A DNA stretch of 64,000 nt from RBG-13-51-18 sp963739395 (GTDB taxonomy: Bacteria; Chloroflexota; Dehalococcoidia; Dehalococcoidales; RBG-16-60-22). The notes beneath the pieces were generated by a model. The model did no database searches. It saw only the letters and a list, made by a program, of their open reading frames with translations, and was not told the origin of the DNA. The position numbers were made by a program, and so were the translations under genes. Of this stretch, positions 41,080 to 49,850 are shown one piece after another (the first letter of the stretch is position 1; each line of letters starts with the position of its first letter). The stretch lies in contig CAVUAE010000001.1 of NCBI GenBank assembly GCA_963739395.1, positions 558,001-622,000 of the forward strand, in the 5' to 3' direction.

Positions 41080-41742
41080 TTACAGCTCAATTTCCTTAAG
41101 GTCGGTTGCCGGGATGAGTTTAGCCTCGGTCAGCTTTTGCACTTCGGGAACAGTCCAGCCAGGCGCTAACTCTTTAAGGACAAGCCCCTCCCCGGTTACC
41201 TCGATGACCGCCAGGTCGGTAACGATGAGGCTTACGCAGCGTCGGGCAGTCAGGGGATAGGTACACTTTTTAACGATGCGCGGCTCGCCTTCTTTAGTCG
41301 TATGCAGCATAGTCACGATAACCTTTTTTGCGCCCGATGCAAGGTCCATCCCCCCTCCCATACCCGTTGCCGGTCGACCCGGACGTCCCCAGTTAGCCAG
41401 GTCGCCTTTCTCCGAAACCTGATAAGCCCCCAGAACGACGACGTTGATATGTCCGCCGCGTATCATGTCAAACGATATGCCGCTATCGAAAAAACACATG
41501 CCGGCCAATGGAGTAACCGGCTGGTCCGAGGCATTGATTAATTCGTAGTCTTTTTCGGCATCGCTTGATAGACTGCCGTAGCCTAACATGCCGTTCTCGC
41601 TCTGAAAGAAAACAGTTCTTCCCTCGGGGATATAATTAGCACACAGACCGGGCATACCATAACCCAGATTCACCACCGAGCCATCGGCGAACTCACGTGC
41701 CGCCCGCAGGGCGATAGTCTGTTCATCCAGGCGGCTCTTCAT
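41080..41742 (-). CDS. 3-oxoacid CoA-transferase, subunit B
   Basis: 220 residues. SENGMLGYG contains the catalytic Glu that forms the glutamyl-CoA thioester. GMGGGMDLASGAKKVIVTM is the conserved C-terminal-half motif. Moves CoA between acyl and oxoacid partners. Its start overlaps subunit A (ATGA), making a heteromeric pair. Confidence 0.93.
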   Translation of the reverse strand: MKSRLDEQTIALRAAREFADGSVVNLGYGMPGLCANYIPEGRTVFFQSENGMLGYGSLSSDAEKDYELINASDQPVTPLAGMCFFDSGISFDMIRGGHINVVVLGAYQVSEKGDLANWGRPGRPATGMGGGMDLASGAKKVIVTMLHTTKEGEPRIVKKCTYPLTARRCVSLIVTDLAVIEVTGEGLVLKELAPGWTVPEVQKLTEAKLIPATDLKEIEL

Positions 41743-42452
41743 CGCGGCACCTCCACAATGCGGTGCACATAAACATGAGGCGTCACAATAACCTCGGGGT
41801 CTAGCTCCCCTACCTTTACTAATTTATCAACTTCAACAATTGTCGTCTTGGCGGCAGTAGCCATAATCGGATTAAAACATCTGGCAGTTTGGCGGTAAAC
41901 AAGATTTCCTAATTTATCGGCTTTATGCGCTTTGATAAGAGCGAAATCAGCATATAAGGGCATCTCAAGTATATATTCTTTTCCGTTGATGACCTTCTTT
42001 TCTTTGCCTTTTTCAACCACCGTACCTACACCCACCTGCGTGTAAAATCCTCCTAGTCCCCCCGCCCCGCATCTTATCCTTTCCGCCAGTGTGCCTTGCG
42101 GAATAGTCTCAATTTCGACCTTGCCTTCTTTAAATAGCAGTTCTATCGGCGAAGTAGGCGGCATACCGCCCAAGGCCGGCACGGAGCCAATAAATTTTTT
42201 AACCTGCCCTCGCTCGAAAAGGATGCCCAGGTCCTGATATCCATCCGGCTTGATACGCTTGCTTAACTCAAAACCCACCCCACCCATATTAGCGATAACG
42301 GTCAGGTTTTTCGCTCCCTGCTTAGAGAGGGCGACGATTAGGTTAATCGGCAATCCAGCGAAAGACCCGAAGCCGCCGACCATTATGGTAGCGCCATCGA
42401 AAATATCGGCAACGGCGGCGTCGCAACTACGAAATACCTTGTTTAAAGTCAC
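41739..42452 (-). CDS. 3-oxoacid CoA-transferase, subunit A
   Basis: 237 residues. VGGFGSFAGLPINLI (about 22-36) is the CoA-binding GGFGxxGxP motif of the alpha subunit, and GAGGLGGFYTQVGVGT is a second family signature. Pairs with the downstream subunit B. Together they would activate or release short-chain acids. Confidence 0.93.
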   Translation of the reverse strand: MTLNKVFRSCDAAVADIFDGATIMVGGFGSFAGLPINLIVALSKQGAKNLTVIANMGGVGFELSKRIKPDGYQDLGILFERGQVKKFIGSVPALGGMPPTSPIELLFKEGKVEIETIPQGTLAERIRCGAGGLGGFYTQVGVGTVVEKGKEKKVINGKEYILEMPLYADFALIKAHKADKLGNLVYRQTARCFNPIMATAAKTTIVEVDKLVKVGELDPEVIVTPHVYVHRIVEVPR

Positions 42453-42531
42453 GTTAACTCCATGAATTTATATTATATGGATAACGTACAATACGCATGG
42501 AGTGTAACCTTTTTTAGCGGAAGATGTCAAT

Positions 42532-43704
42532 TTATCTAGAGCAGGGTGCCAAGTCCCGCACCGGCTGGTCTTTATCTTCATCTAGCTGCGACACAAATGA
42601 CGTCTGTTGTCCATCATTAAATATACCTTTGTACCATATAAAAGGGAGCGCCAGATTGGTGGCAATTCTCATTTTTTTAAGCTGTTGCAATGAGTCAATG
42701 CTATGTTCCCGGCGGGCTTCAATTATCCTTTTAGCCGATGTGGGACCAATACCCGGCACACGCAACAGCGCCGCGTAATCGGCTTTATTTAAATCTACGG
42801 GAAAAAGCCAGGGCTGTTGCTGGGCAATAGCCAGTTTGGGGTCTTTGCCAAGAGAGAGATTGCCATTCTTATCTAGCGCCAGCGCCGTTTCATCAGCAGA
42901 AAAACCATAAACCCTCAAAAGCCAATCCACTTGGTAGAGCCGATGTTCCCGCATTGGCGGGGTGGGGTTAAGCTCTTCCATGATAGAGTCCCTGATGGGG
43001 GTGAAAGCACTGAAATAAATCCTTCTTAAACCTATCTCCCCATAAAGGGACTTGGTAGCATGTAGAATATCAAGGTCGGTCTCACCAGCGGCACCCACGA
43101 CAAACTGGGTCGTTTGGCCTGAAGGTACCAGAAATTCATTTTTAGAAATAATTTGCTTCACCCAACTCATCCGTTCCAGAATGCCATGATGCAGGTCTTT
43201 CTTGCGACTCAATCTGGCAAGATGATGAGCCGTTGGCGCTTCGATATTGACGGAAACCCGGCTCGCCAGTCGGCAAGCAGCTTCAACACAGTCAAAACTG
43301 GCGCCAGGTAAAATCTTGAGATGAATATACCCCTTAAATCCATAACGATGGCGCAAGATTTCCACCACTTTTATCATAGATTCCATCGTACGCGAAGGGT
43401 CTGAACCGATGCCGGAACTAAGAAACAAACCCTGTACGAGTCTTTTGTTATATAACTCCATAAACAGTTTAGCCAGTTCTTCCGACTGGAAAGAACAACG
43501 AGGAATATCACGACCGATTTGATTCACGCAGTAAACACAGTCGTTAACACAGATATTCGTCAGCAGCACTTTAAGCAGAGGCACCGTGCCGCCACCAGGC
43601 AGGGCTGCCTGATAAATGAAGCCGAGAGGGGACTTTGACTGGGAACATGGGCCACCGCAGACATCAAAATTAGCCGCAGCAACAAGAGTACTTAACTTAT
43701 CCAT
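42532..43704 (-). CDS. radical SAM protein with helix-hairpin-helix, putative DNA modification/repair family
   Basis: 390 residues. DVCGGPC (16-20), the radical SAM cluster motif C52-x3-C56-x2-C59 (CVNDCVYC), SSGIGSDPSRTMESM, and a C-terminal HhH (LLRVPGIGPTSAKRII, about 325-340). It matches the COG4277-type proteins annotated as putative DNA modification/repair. The small partner often encoded next to this family is not present here. Divergent from nrpR. Confidence 0.88.
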   Translation of the reverse strand: MDKLSTLVAAANFDVCGGPCSQSKSPLGFIYQAALPGGGTVPLLKVLLTNICVNDCVYCVNQIGRDIPRCSFQSEELAKLFMELYNKRLVQGLFLSSGIGSDPSRTMESMIKVVEILRHRYGFKGYIHLKILPGASFDCVEAACRLASRVSVNIEAPTAHHLARLSRKKDLHHGILERMSWVKQIISKNEFLVPSGQTTQFVVGAAGETDLDILHATKSLYGEIGLRRIYFSAFTPIRDSIMEELNPTPPMREHRLYQVDWLLRVYGFSADETALALDKNGNLSLGKDPKLAIAQQQPWLFPVDLNKADYAALLRVPGIGPTSAKRIIEARREHSIDSLQQLKKMRIATNLALPFIWYKGIFNDGQQTSFVSQLDEDKDQPVRDLAPCSR

Positions 43705-43813
43705 AATTGCCCCAATAACACAAATAGAACATATGTGCTATAAGTTTAACAGCAAAAAGAGCTAATGTCAAGTCCCGTTGATGCTTCAGAATTAATTGAA
43801 GTTTATATATTGT

Positions 43814-43866
43814 TTGACAGTAACTAATGTAGTAAGATATATTATTGAACGGCAATATATTTCCGT
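43814..43866 (+). promoter_or_regulatory. nrpR promoter with overlapping 18-base palindrome
   Basis: TTGACA (43814-43819), 18 bases, TATATT (43838-43843). ACGGCAATATATTTCCGT (43849-43866) is palindromic apart from one position pair and covers the predicted transcription start. Its outer half resembles the GGAA-N6-TTCC sites known for archaeal NrpR. No Shine-Dalgarno sequence precedes the ATG at 43880. Confidence 0.6.
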
Positions 43867-43879
43867 ATTATTGTTTTTT

Positions 43880-44878
43880 ATGACTACTGATTCACCGGCA
43901 ATTGAGCGTAAAGTATTAGCCATTTTAAAGATTTTAGCCTCATCGCCGCAGGCTCAAGGGGCACGTGTCATTGCCAGATACCTCAAAAACATGGGTATTG
44001 AGCTAACGGAACGTGCGGTGAGATACCACCTTAAGCTGACCGATGAAAAAGGCTTGACCGAACTGGTCGGCAGGCGAGACGGCAGAATCATCACTGAGCT
44101 TGGTCAGACGGAGCTTAAAAAAGCCCTCGTGAGAGATAAAGTGGGTTTTGCCTTCGCCAGGATAGAAGACCTCGCCTTTCGCACTAATTTCGACTTTAAA
44201 ACCCGCACCGGGCTGATACCGGTTAATATCTCCATTTTTAGCGAACAAGATTTCCCCAAAGCCCTGAAAACAATGAGAAGCATTTTTAAGGCAGGCTTAT
44301 GCGTTAGTAACCTAGTGGCTGTCGTCCGAGAAGGAAATCTCGTCGGAGATATTATCGTGCCGGAAGGTAAGATTGCCTTTGCTACTGTCTGCAGTATCGT
44401 AGTGAATGGTGTCCTATTAAAAGCCGGTGTGCCGGTGGACTCCAGGTTCGGCGGAATATTGCAGATACAGAATCGTCGCCCTCTCCGCTTTACGGAACTC
44501 GTTAACTATTCTGGCAGCTCGTTAGACCCATCGGAGATATTTATCCGCGCTAATATGACTTCCGTGGCTCAAGCGGCGGAAAAAGGTAATGGCGATATTC
44601 TGGCGAACTTCCGCGAAATACCAGCTGTTTGCCGCCCTACTGCCGAGGAAGTGGTGGCCAAGCTTAAGGATGTCGGCATCGATGGGCTGTTGCTGCTGGG
44701 CAATATCAGTGAACCGGTTTGCGAGGTATCCATCGACCTTAATCGGGTTGGGGCGATTCTCATCGGTGGACTAAATCCGGTAGCGGCTGCCTACGAAGCA
44801 GGTTTCGAGAGTGAAAACTACGCCATGAACTCGCTTATGGAATTCGAAAAACTGGTCAAGATAGACGAAATTAGATGA
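43880..44878 (+). CDS. NrpR-like transcriptional regulator (DUF128)
   Basis: 332 residues from the ATG at 43880. N-terminal winged helix (about 1-70: KVLAILKILASSPQAQGARVIARYL, TERAVRYHLKLTDEKG) and one NrpR/DUF128 sensor domain. In methanogens NrpR represses nitrogen-assimilation genes and is released by 2-oxoglutarate; a similar role here is inferred. Its stop overlaps hisF (ATGA), and gdhA lies next, fitting nitrogen control. Confidence 0.87.
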   Translation: MTTDSPAIERKVLAILKILASSPQAQGARVIARYLKNMGIELTERAVRYHLKLTDEKGLTELVGRRDGRIITELGQTELKKALVRDKVGFAFARIEDLAFRTNFDFKTRTGLIPVNISIFSEQDFPKALKTMRSIFKAGLCVSNLVAVVREGNLVGDIIVPEGKIAFATVCSIVVNGVLLKAGVPVDSRFGGILQIQNRRPLRFTELVNYSGSSLDPSEIFIRANMTSVAQAAEKGNGDILANFREIPAVCRPTAEEVVAKLKDVGIDGLLLLGNISEPVCEVSIDLNRVGAILIGGLNPVAAAYEAGFESENYAMNSLMEFEKLVKIDEIR

Positions 44879-45642
44879 AACCGATTAAGATAATCCCCTG
44901 TCTGGATATTAAAGAAGGACGAGTGGTCAAGGGCATTAACTTTGTCAACCTGCGTGACGCCCGCGACCCCGTAGAAGCCGCTGCGGCATATTGTAAGCAA
45001 GGAGCCGACGAACTGGTTTTCCTGGATATTTTTGCCACCGTGCAAAATAGAAAAACCCGGCTGGAATGGGTTAAAAGGGTGCGGGAAGTAGTCACCGTAC
45101 CGTTTGCCGTTGGTGGCGGCATCGCCAGTATCGACGATATGAAGGCGCTGTTCGATATCGGCGTGGATAAGGTATCGATAAACACCGCAGCTTTGAAAAA
45201 CCCGGAATTGGTTAAACAAGCCGCTAAGAAATTTGGCAAGAATAAGTTAGTGATAGCCATCGACGGCAAGAAAAACCCTAAAGGTACGCTCCCCCGGCTG
45301 GAAGTAGTGGTGAAAAGCGGAACGGAAGCCACGGGCAAGGAAATCGTCGCCTGGGCGAAGCAGGTAGAGAAGCTGGGTGCGGGCGAAATATTACTCACCA
45401 GCAAGGACGCCGACGGTACGAAAAACGGCTACGATTTAGAGATGACCCGAGCGGTGGCGGAGGCGGTTAAAATACCGATAACAGCATCGGGTGGGGCGGG
45501 CACGCTGGAGCATCTTTACGAGGCGGTTACCGAAGGTAAAGCTGCCGCGGTGCTGGCGGCTTCCATCTTCCACTTCGGCGAAATAACTATCCCCGAAGCT
45601 AAAGCCTACCTGAAATCGCGGGGAATTCCCGTCATGGCATAA
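44875..45642 (+). CDS. hisF: imidazole glycerol phosphate synthase cyclase subunit HisF
   Basis: Cyclises PRFAR plus ammonia to IGP and AICAR in histidine synthesis. 255 residues, TIM barrel. The catalytic Asp residues are in IIPCLDIK (Asp11) and VIAIDGKK (Asp131), with LTSKDADGTKNGYD and TASGGAG phosphate loops. No hisH or other his genes are adjacent. Overlaps nrpR by 4 bases. Confidence 0.94.
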   Translation: MKPIKIIPCLDIKEGRVVKGINFVNLRDARDPVEAAAAYCKQGADELVFLDIFATVQNRKTRLEWVKRVREVVTVPFAVGGGIASIDDMKALFDIGVDKVSINTAALKNPELVKQAAKKFGKNKLVIAIDGKKNPKGTLPRLEVVVKSGTEATGKEIVAWAKQVEKLGAGEILLTSKDADGTKNGYDLEMTRAVAEAVKIPITASGGAGTLEHLYEAVTEGKAAAVLAASIFHFGEITIPEAKAYLKSRGIPVMA

Positions 45643-45725
45643 AACGACGGATTATTCCTGACTATCTAAATAGCAGGTTATATAAAAATCAATATCTACA
45701 AATACCAGGAGGATAGAAATAAAAA

Positions 45726-46985
45726 ATGGTAACCGAGGAAGTAAAAACCAATCCATTCGAGATGGCTAAAGAGCAAATCGACCAGTGTGCGAAAATCATG
45801 AAGCTCGATTCGCAAATTACCGCAATTTTAAAGACCCCCCAGCGCGAGCTACACGTCTCCCTGCCCGTGCGGATGGATAATGGCAAGGTTAAAGTATTTC
45901 AAGGCTTTAGAGTGCATTATAACGACGCCAGGGGCGTTACTAAAGGAGGTATCCGCTTCCACCCTGAGGAAACCATCGATACCGTGCGGGCTTTAGCCTG
46001 CTGGATGACATGGAAATGCGCCGTGGTGGATATTCCGCTGGGCGGTGCTAAAGGCGGCATTATCTGCAATCCCAAGCAGATGTCCGAAGGGGAACTGGAG
46101 CGATTAAGCCGAGCCTACATACGCGCGGTTTATTCTTTTATCGGACCCGAGAAAGATGTCCCCGCGCCTGACGTCTATACCACTCCGCAAATCATGGCCT
46201 GGATGATGGATGAATACTCCGTAATCGCCCAAAAGCCGCAGTTCGGCGTGATTACCGGAAAGCCCTTAGCCATCGGAGGCTCGCCGGGTCGTGGTGACGC
46301 TACGGCTCGCGGCGGTATGTTTACCATCCGGGAAGCCGCTAAAGTACTCGGTATCGACTTGAAAAAAGCCACTGTTGCCGTGCATGGTTACGGTAACGCC
46401 GGCTACTATGCTGCCAAACTCTGCCAGGATATGTTCGGGTCAAAGGTAGTCGCCGTATGCGATAGCAAGGGCGGTATATGCGCGCGGACAGGCATCGACC
46501 CGGAAGAAGCCATGAATTGTAAGAAACAAACCGACTCCGTCTGTAACATGCCGAAGAAGGAAGCGATTTCTGCTGAAGAGTTACTGGAAATGGACGTGGA
46601 TATACTTATTCCGGCAGCTATTGAAAACGTTATCACGAAAAAGAATGCGCCCAGAATCAAAGCCAAAATCATCGCCGAACTGGCTAACGGACCTACCACA
46701 CCCGAAGCCGATGAAATCCTTTATAGAAAAGGCGTGCATATTATCCCCGACTTCCTCTGTAATGCTGGCGGTGTGACTGTTTCTTATTTTGAAATGGTGC
46801 AAAACTTCTACCACTATATATGGGATATAAAAGATGTATATGACCGGCTGGATAAGAAAATGACCGCCGCGTATCATTCCGTATTAGAAACCAGCAAGAG
46901 CTACAAGATAAATATGCGGCAGGCGGCTTATGTCCGGGCGGTGGAACGCGTGGTGGAGGCGATGAAGCTGCGCGGCTGGGTATAA
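45726..46985 (+). CDS. gdhA: Glu/Leu/Phe/Val-type dehydrogenase, probably glutamate dehydrogenase
   Basis: 419 residues, hexameric GDH type. KGGIRFHPEE (about 73-82), WKCAVVDIPLGGAKGGI with the catalytic Lys, GPEKDVPAPDVYT, and a Rossmann domain starting VHGYGNAGYYAAK. Interconverts glutamate and 2-oxoglutarate plus ammonia. RBS CAGGAGG is 12 bases before the ATG. Directly after nrpR-hisF but 83 bases away, so it may have its own promoter. Confidence 0.92.
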   Translation: MVTEEVKTNPFEMAKEQIDQCAKIMKLDSQITAILKTPQRELHVSLPVRMDNGKVKVFQGFRVHYNDARGVTKGGIRFHPEETIDTVRALACWMTWKCAVVDIPLGGAKGGIICNPKQMSEGELERLSRAYIRAVYSFIGPEKDVPAPDVYTTPQIMAWMMDEYSVIAQKPQFGVITGKPLAIGGSPGRGDATARGGMFTIREAAKVLGIDLKKATVAVHGYGNAGYYAAKLCQDMFGSKVVAVCDSKGGICARTGIDPEEAMNCKKQTDSVCNMPKKEAISAEELLEMDVDILIPAAIENVITKKNAPRIKAKIIAELANGPTTPEADEILYRKGVHIIPDFLCNAGGVTVSYFEMVQNFYHYIWDIKDVYDRLDKKMTAAYHSVLETSKSYKINMRQAAYVRAVERVVEAMKLRGWV

Positions 46986-47003
46986 AAAACAGAAACCGTA
47001 AAA

Positions 47004-47855
47004 CTACGTCGGTTTAAAGGTATATTCAACGGAATCAGCTACTTCCTGATAGCCGATTCTCTTATAAATGGAATTAGACGTAGGATTGGCTAAATCAGTA
47101 TAAAGCGTGCAGAATTCTTTACCGCTTTGCATGATGTTCCTTGAAACCTCCGCCACGCAGGATGTCGCGTAACCTTTACCTCTAAACTCCGGCGGCGTAT
47201 AAACTCCAACCACGGTCATACCTTTATCCGTGGGGCGAGTTTTCAACGCCATAGAGACCGGTTGTCCATCCTCCCATATAAACACCCACCCCAACTTAAG
47301 CACCGGGGTAATATCGTTCTCCGGCTCGTTCCTTTCCTTGCCGCCGATATCAACATGAAAAGCATGGTGCCAACGCGAAATCAACTCTTTATCCGCCATG
47401 GTGGCAATACGAAACTTGCCGGGTACTAAAGGGACATTATTGACCTTTAGCAGACGATAAATGCGCTGTGCCATAATACTCTTAATTGTAACACCATATT
47501 TTTCACACCAGAGTTTAGCAAATACATCTACTATCTCTTTATCTCCTATTACCCCGGGGATATTTTGATATTTCTTATAAACAGCCTTTACTAACTCCGC
47601 AATAATAATTTCGATATTACCTGAAAAATACGCTAATATCACCATGTGCGGGGGTGTTCTTATCGCCACAGCATTTACCTTAGTCCCCGTATTAATAGAG
47701 CAAAACCACGGGGGTTCTGGACCATAGTGTTCGGCATGACGAACCAGAGCATTGGCTATTCCCAATATCAGTCCATACCGCGCTTCATCTTTAGCGAGAT
47801 ATAAGCCGGCATGAGCCAGAAATTCTTTGGCGTTTTTATAAGATTGTACTTTCAT
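47004..47855 (-). CDS. GNAT-family acetyltransferase with N-terminal extension
   Basis: 283 residues from the ATG at 47855 (GAGGGTGATA upstream; a longer reading would overlap the divergent gene's 5' end). An N-terminal module of about 150 residues precedes a GNAT domain with VVGVYTPPEFRGKGYATSCVAEVSRNI and LYTDLANPTSNSIYKRIGYQ. This two-part form is seen in predicted acetyltransferases of unknown substrate. Divergent from the SnoaL-like cluster. Confidence 0.85.
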   Translation of the reverse strand: MKVQSYKNAKEFLAHAGLYLAKDEARYGLILGIANALVRHAEHYGPEPPWFCSINTGTKVNAVAIRTPPHMVILAYFSGNIEIIIAELVKAVYKKYQNIPGVIGDKEIVDVFAKLWCEKYGVTIKSIMAQRIYRLLKVNNVPLVPGKFRIATMADKELISRWHHAFHVDIGGKERNEPENDITPVLKLGWVFIWEDGQPVSMALKTRPTDKGMTVVGVYTPPEFRGKGYATSCVAEVSRNIMQSGKEFCTLYTDLANPTSNSIYKRIGYQEVADSVEYTFKPT

Positions 47856-47922
47856 TATCACCCTCACTAAAGTATAATGCGGAAAAAAGTAATTATAACT
47901 AAGTTTAGTAAGGAGGTCAAGT

Positions 47923-48552
47923 ATGGCAACACTAGAAGAATTAGGCAAGAGGATACAAAGGCTTGAAGACATCAAGCAAATCGAACGGCTGCAGCGAATT
48001 TACGGTTATTATCGCGACTACGAAGACTGGGAAAAAGTGGTTGACTTGTTTAGCGATAATGCCGAATCCGTCGAAGAATGCGACTACGGTGTTTACAAGG
48101 GTAAGGCAGGAGTTAAACGTTACTATATCGACCTGCTTAAGGGTGGCAAGGATGCCAAGCCACGTCCTGGTTATATGTCCATCGGTATGCAAATACAAGG
48201 CGTAGTGACGGTCGACCCCGACGGTAAAAATGCTAAAGGCCGCTGGTACGGCTTTTTCGTCGAAGCCCGGCCTACCCTTACTTTACATGACGGCGAGTTA
48301 AGGCAGCTCTGGGCGCACGGTATTTACGAAAATGAATACGTCAAAGAGAATGGTAAATGGTTGATTAAAAAGCTCCATTTCTTTCTCAATTTCCGCACGC
48401 CTTATGAGGACGGTTGGCTGAAAACACCGGTGGTCGGGCATAATGGACCGAGTATGGAAGTAAAATCCAATGCCCCACCCACTACCTGGCGACCCTATCC
48501 TTCTGGCTACCACTTCCCCGTACATTTCAAGCACCCTATCACCGGTAAATAA
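47923..48552 (+). CDS. SnoaL-like (NTF2-fold) protein, paralog 1
   Basis: 209 residues. RLEDIKQIERLQRIYGYYRDYEDWEKVVDLFSDNAE is the NTF2-fold start; TVDPDGKNAKGRWYGFFVEA and YVKENGKWLIKKLHF are the core strands; it ends PYPSGYHFPVHFKHPITGK. Related folds include polyketide cyclases, dehydratases and ring-hydroxylating dioxygenase beta subunits; the reaction here is unknown. First of three tandem copies on one transcript ending at 49845. RBS AAGGAGG. Confidence 0.85.
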   Translation: MATLEELGKRIQRLEDIKQIERLQRIYGYYRDYEDWEKVVDLFSDNAESVEECDYGVYKGKAGVKRYYIDLLKGGKDAKPRPGYMSIGMQIQGVVTVDPDGKNAKGRWYGFFVEARPTLTLHDGELRQLWAHGIYENEYVKENGKWLIKKLHFFLNFRTPYEDGWLKTPVVGHNGPSMEVKSNAPPTTWRPYPSGYHFPVHFKHPITGK

Positions 48553-48567
48553 GAGAGGCTTTAACTG

Positions 48568-49161
48568 ATGAACCTGGCAGAACTGGAAAAACAAATTACC
48601 CTGCAGGAAGACTTTCAGGAAATCGAAAATCTGCAGAAAATTTACGGTTATTACTTCGATAACGGGATGTATCAAGAGGTAATGGACCTTTTCTCGGAAA
48701 ACGTGGAGTCGGTAGAAATTACCGACCATGGGGTGTTTCGGGGGAAAGACGCGGTAAGCAGAATGTACGGTGGTATGGTAGGCATGCCCCGCCCAGGCTG
48801 GATGTTCTTCGAGGTTATGCAGTCGCAGGGCGTTATTGATATCGCTCCTAGTGGTAAAACGGCGACAGGACGCTGGTATACGCCATCGTTCGAGTGCCGG
48901 CCTTTCGGCGGGATAAAAAAACAGACCTGGCAGTTCGGCGTTTACGATAATGTTTACGTTAAGGAGAATGGACACTGGTACTTTAAGAAACTTCACTGGA
49001 ACCTCATCTACTGGACATCCTTTGAGAGGGGCTTTTTAAAAGTGCCCAAGCTATCGGATACCCCCTTTCCTCACGCCGATGCCCCGGCGACCGCTTATCA
49101 CCCCTATCCCTCTGGCTACCATGTGCCCTACCCCTTTAAACATCCGGTTACCGGTAAATAA
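48568..49161 (+). CDS. SnoaL-like (NTF2-fold) protein, paralog 2
   Basis: 197 residues, clearly homologous to the genes on either side: LQEDFQEIENLQKIYGYYFDN at the start, ITDHGVFRGKDAVSRMY, YVKENGHWYFKKLHWNL, and the same ending PYPSGYHVPYPFKHPVTGK. Starts 15 bases after paralog 1. The EITDHGVF and EIADHGVF segments shared with paralog 3 suggest these two duplicated most recently. Confidence 0.85.
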   Translation: MNLAELEKQITLQEDFQEIENLQKIYGYYFDNGMYQEVMDLFSENVESVEITDHGVFRGKDAVSRMYGGMVGMPRPGWMFFEVMQSQGVIDIAPSGKTATGRWYTPSFECRPFGGIKKQTWQFGVYDNVYVKENGHWYFKKLHWNLIYWTSFERGFLKVPKLSDTPFPHADAPATAYHPYPSGYHVPYPFKHPVTGK

Positions 49162-49177
49162 ACAAAGGCGGTGTAAT

Positions 49178-49786
49178 ATGAATCTAAAAGAATTAGAAAA
49201 ACAGGTAGAGCTGCAGGAGGATATTCAGGAGATAGAACACCTGCAGAAGAAATACGGCTATTACTTCGATAACAACATGTGGGCGGAAATCGTCGACCTC
49301 TTTTCCGATAATGCCGAGTCCGTGGAAATAGCCGACCATGGTGTTTTTCACGGGAAGAAGGGAATCCGCCGCATCTATTGGGATATGTTCGCGGGCGGGG
49401 GAAATAAACAGTCGCCGGCATGGATGCAGTTTATCGTCATGCAAATCGGCGGGGTGGTGAACGTGGCGCCGGACGGCAAAACGGCCAATGGACGCTGGCA
49501 GACCTGGCTTTTTGAAGCCAAACCCTACGGCGCTTACCCGCGGCAGGAATATCTGCATGGCTATTACGAAAATAAGTACGTTAAAGAAAACGGCAAGTGG
49601 CTATTCAGTAAGCTGCATTGGAACAATACCTTCTGCTCGCCGGTTGAAGAGGGGTGGTTAAACTTACCGCTTATGGGATGGATGGGACTTCCCGACGCCG
49701 ATGAGCCGCCCTCCGCTTTTCATCCCTACCCTTACCACCGCGGCAACGTGCCGTATCACTTTAGGCACCCAATTACAGATAAATAA
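49178..49786 (+). CDS. SnoaL-like (NTF2-fold) protein, paralog 3
   Basis: 202 residues from the ATG at 49178 (AAAGGCGGTG upstream; a longer frame would run into paralog 2). LQEDIQEIEHLQKKYGYYFDNN start, IADHGVFHGKKGIRRIYW, YVKENGKWLFSKLHWNN, ending HRGNVPYHFRHPITDK. Last gene before a strong terminator. Confidence 0.85.
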   Translation: MNLKELEKQVELQEDIQEIEHLQKKYGYYFDNNMWAEIVDLFSDNAESVEIADHGVFHGKKGIRRIYWDMFAGGGNKQSPAWMQFIVMQIGGVVNVAPDGKTANGRWQTWLFEAKPYGAYPRQEYLHGYYENKYVKENGKWLFSKLHWNNTFCSPVEEGWLNLPLMGWMGLPDADEPPSAFHPYPYHRGNVPYHFRHPITDK

Positions 49787-49815
49787 AATTTACTTTCGGT
49801 TGAAGTAAAATAGAT

Positions 49816-49845
49816 GGGGCGGCGCGTACACGCCGCCCCTTTTTT
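49816..49845 (+). terminator. rho-independent terminator of the SnoaL-like operon
   Basis: GGGGCGGCG-CGTACA-CGCCGCCCC followed by six T: a nine-pair GC stem 30 bases after the last stop. Confidence 0.93.
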
Positions 49846-49850
49846 CATAT

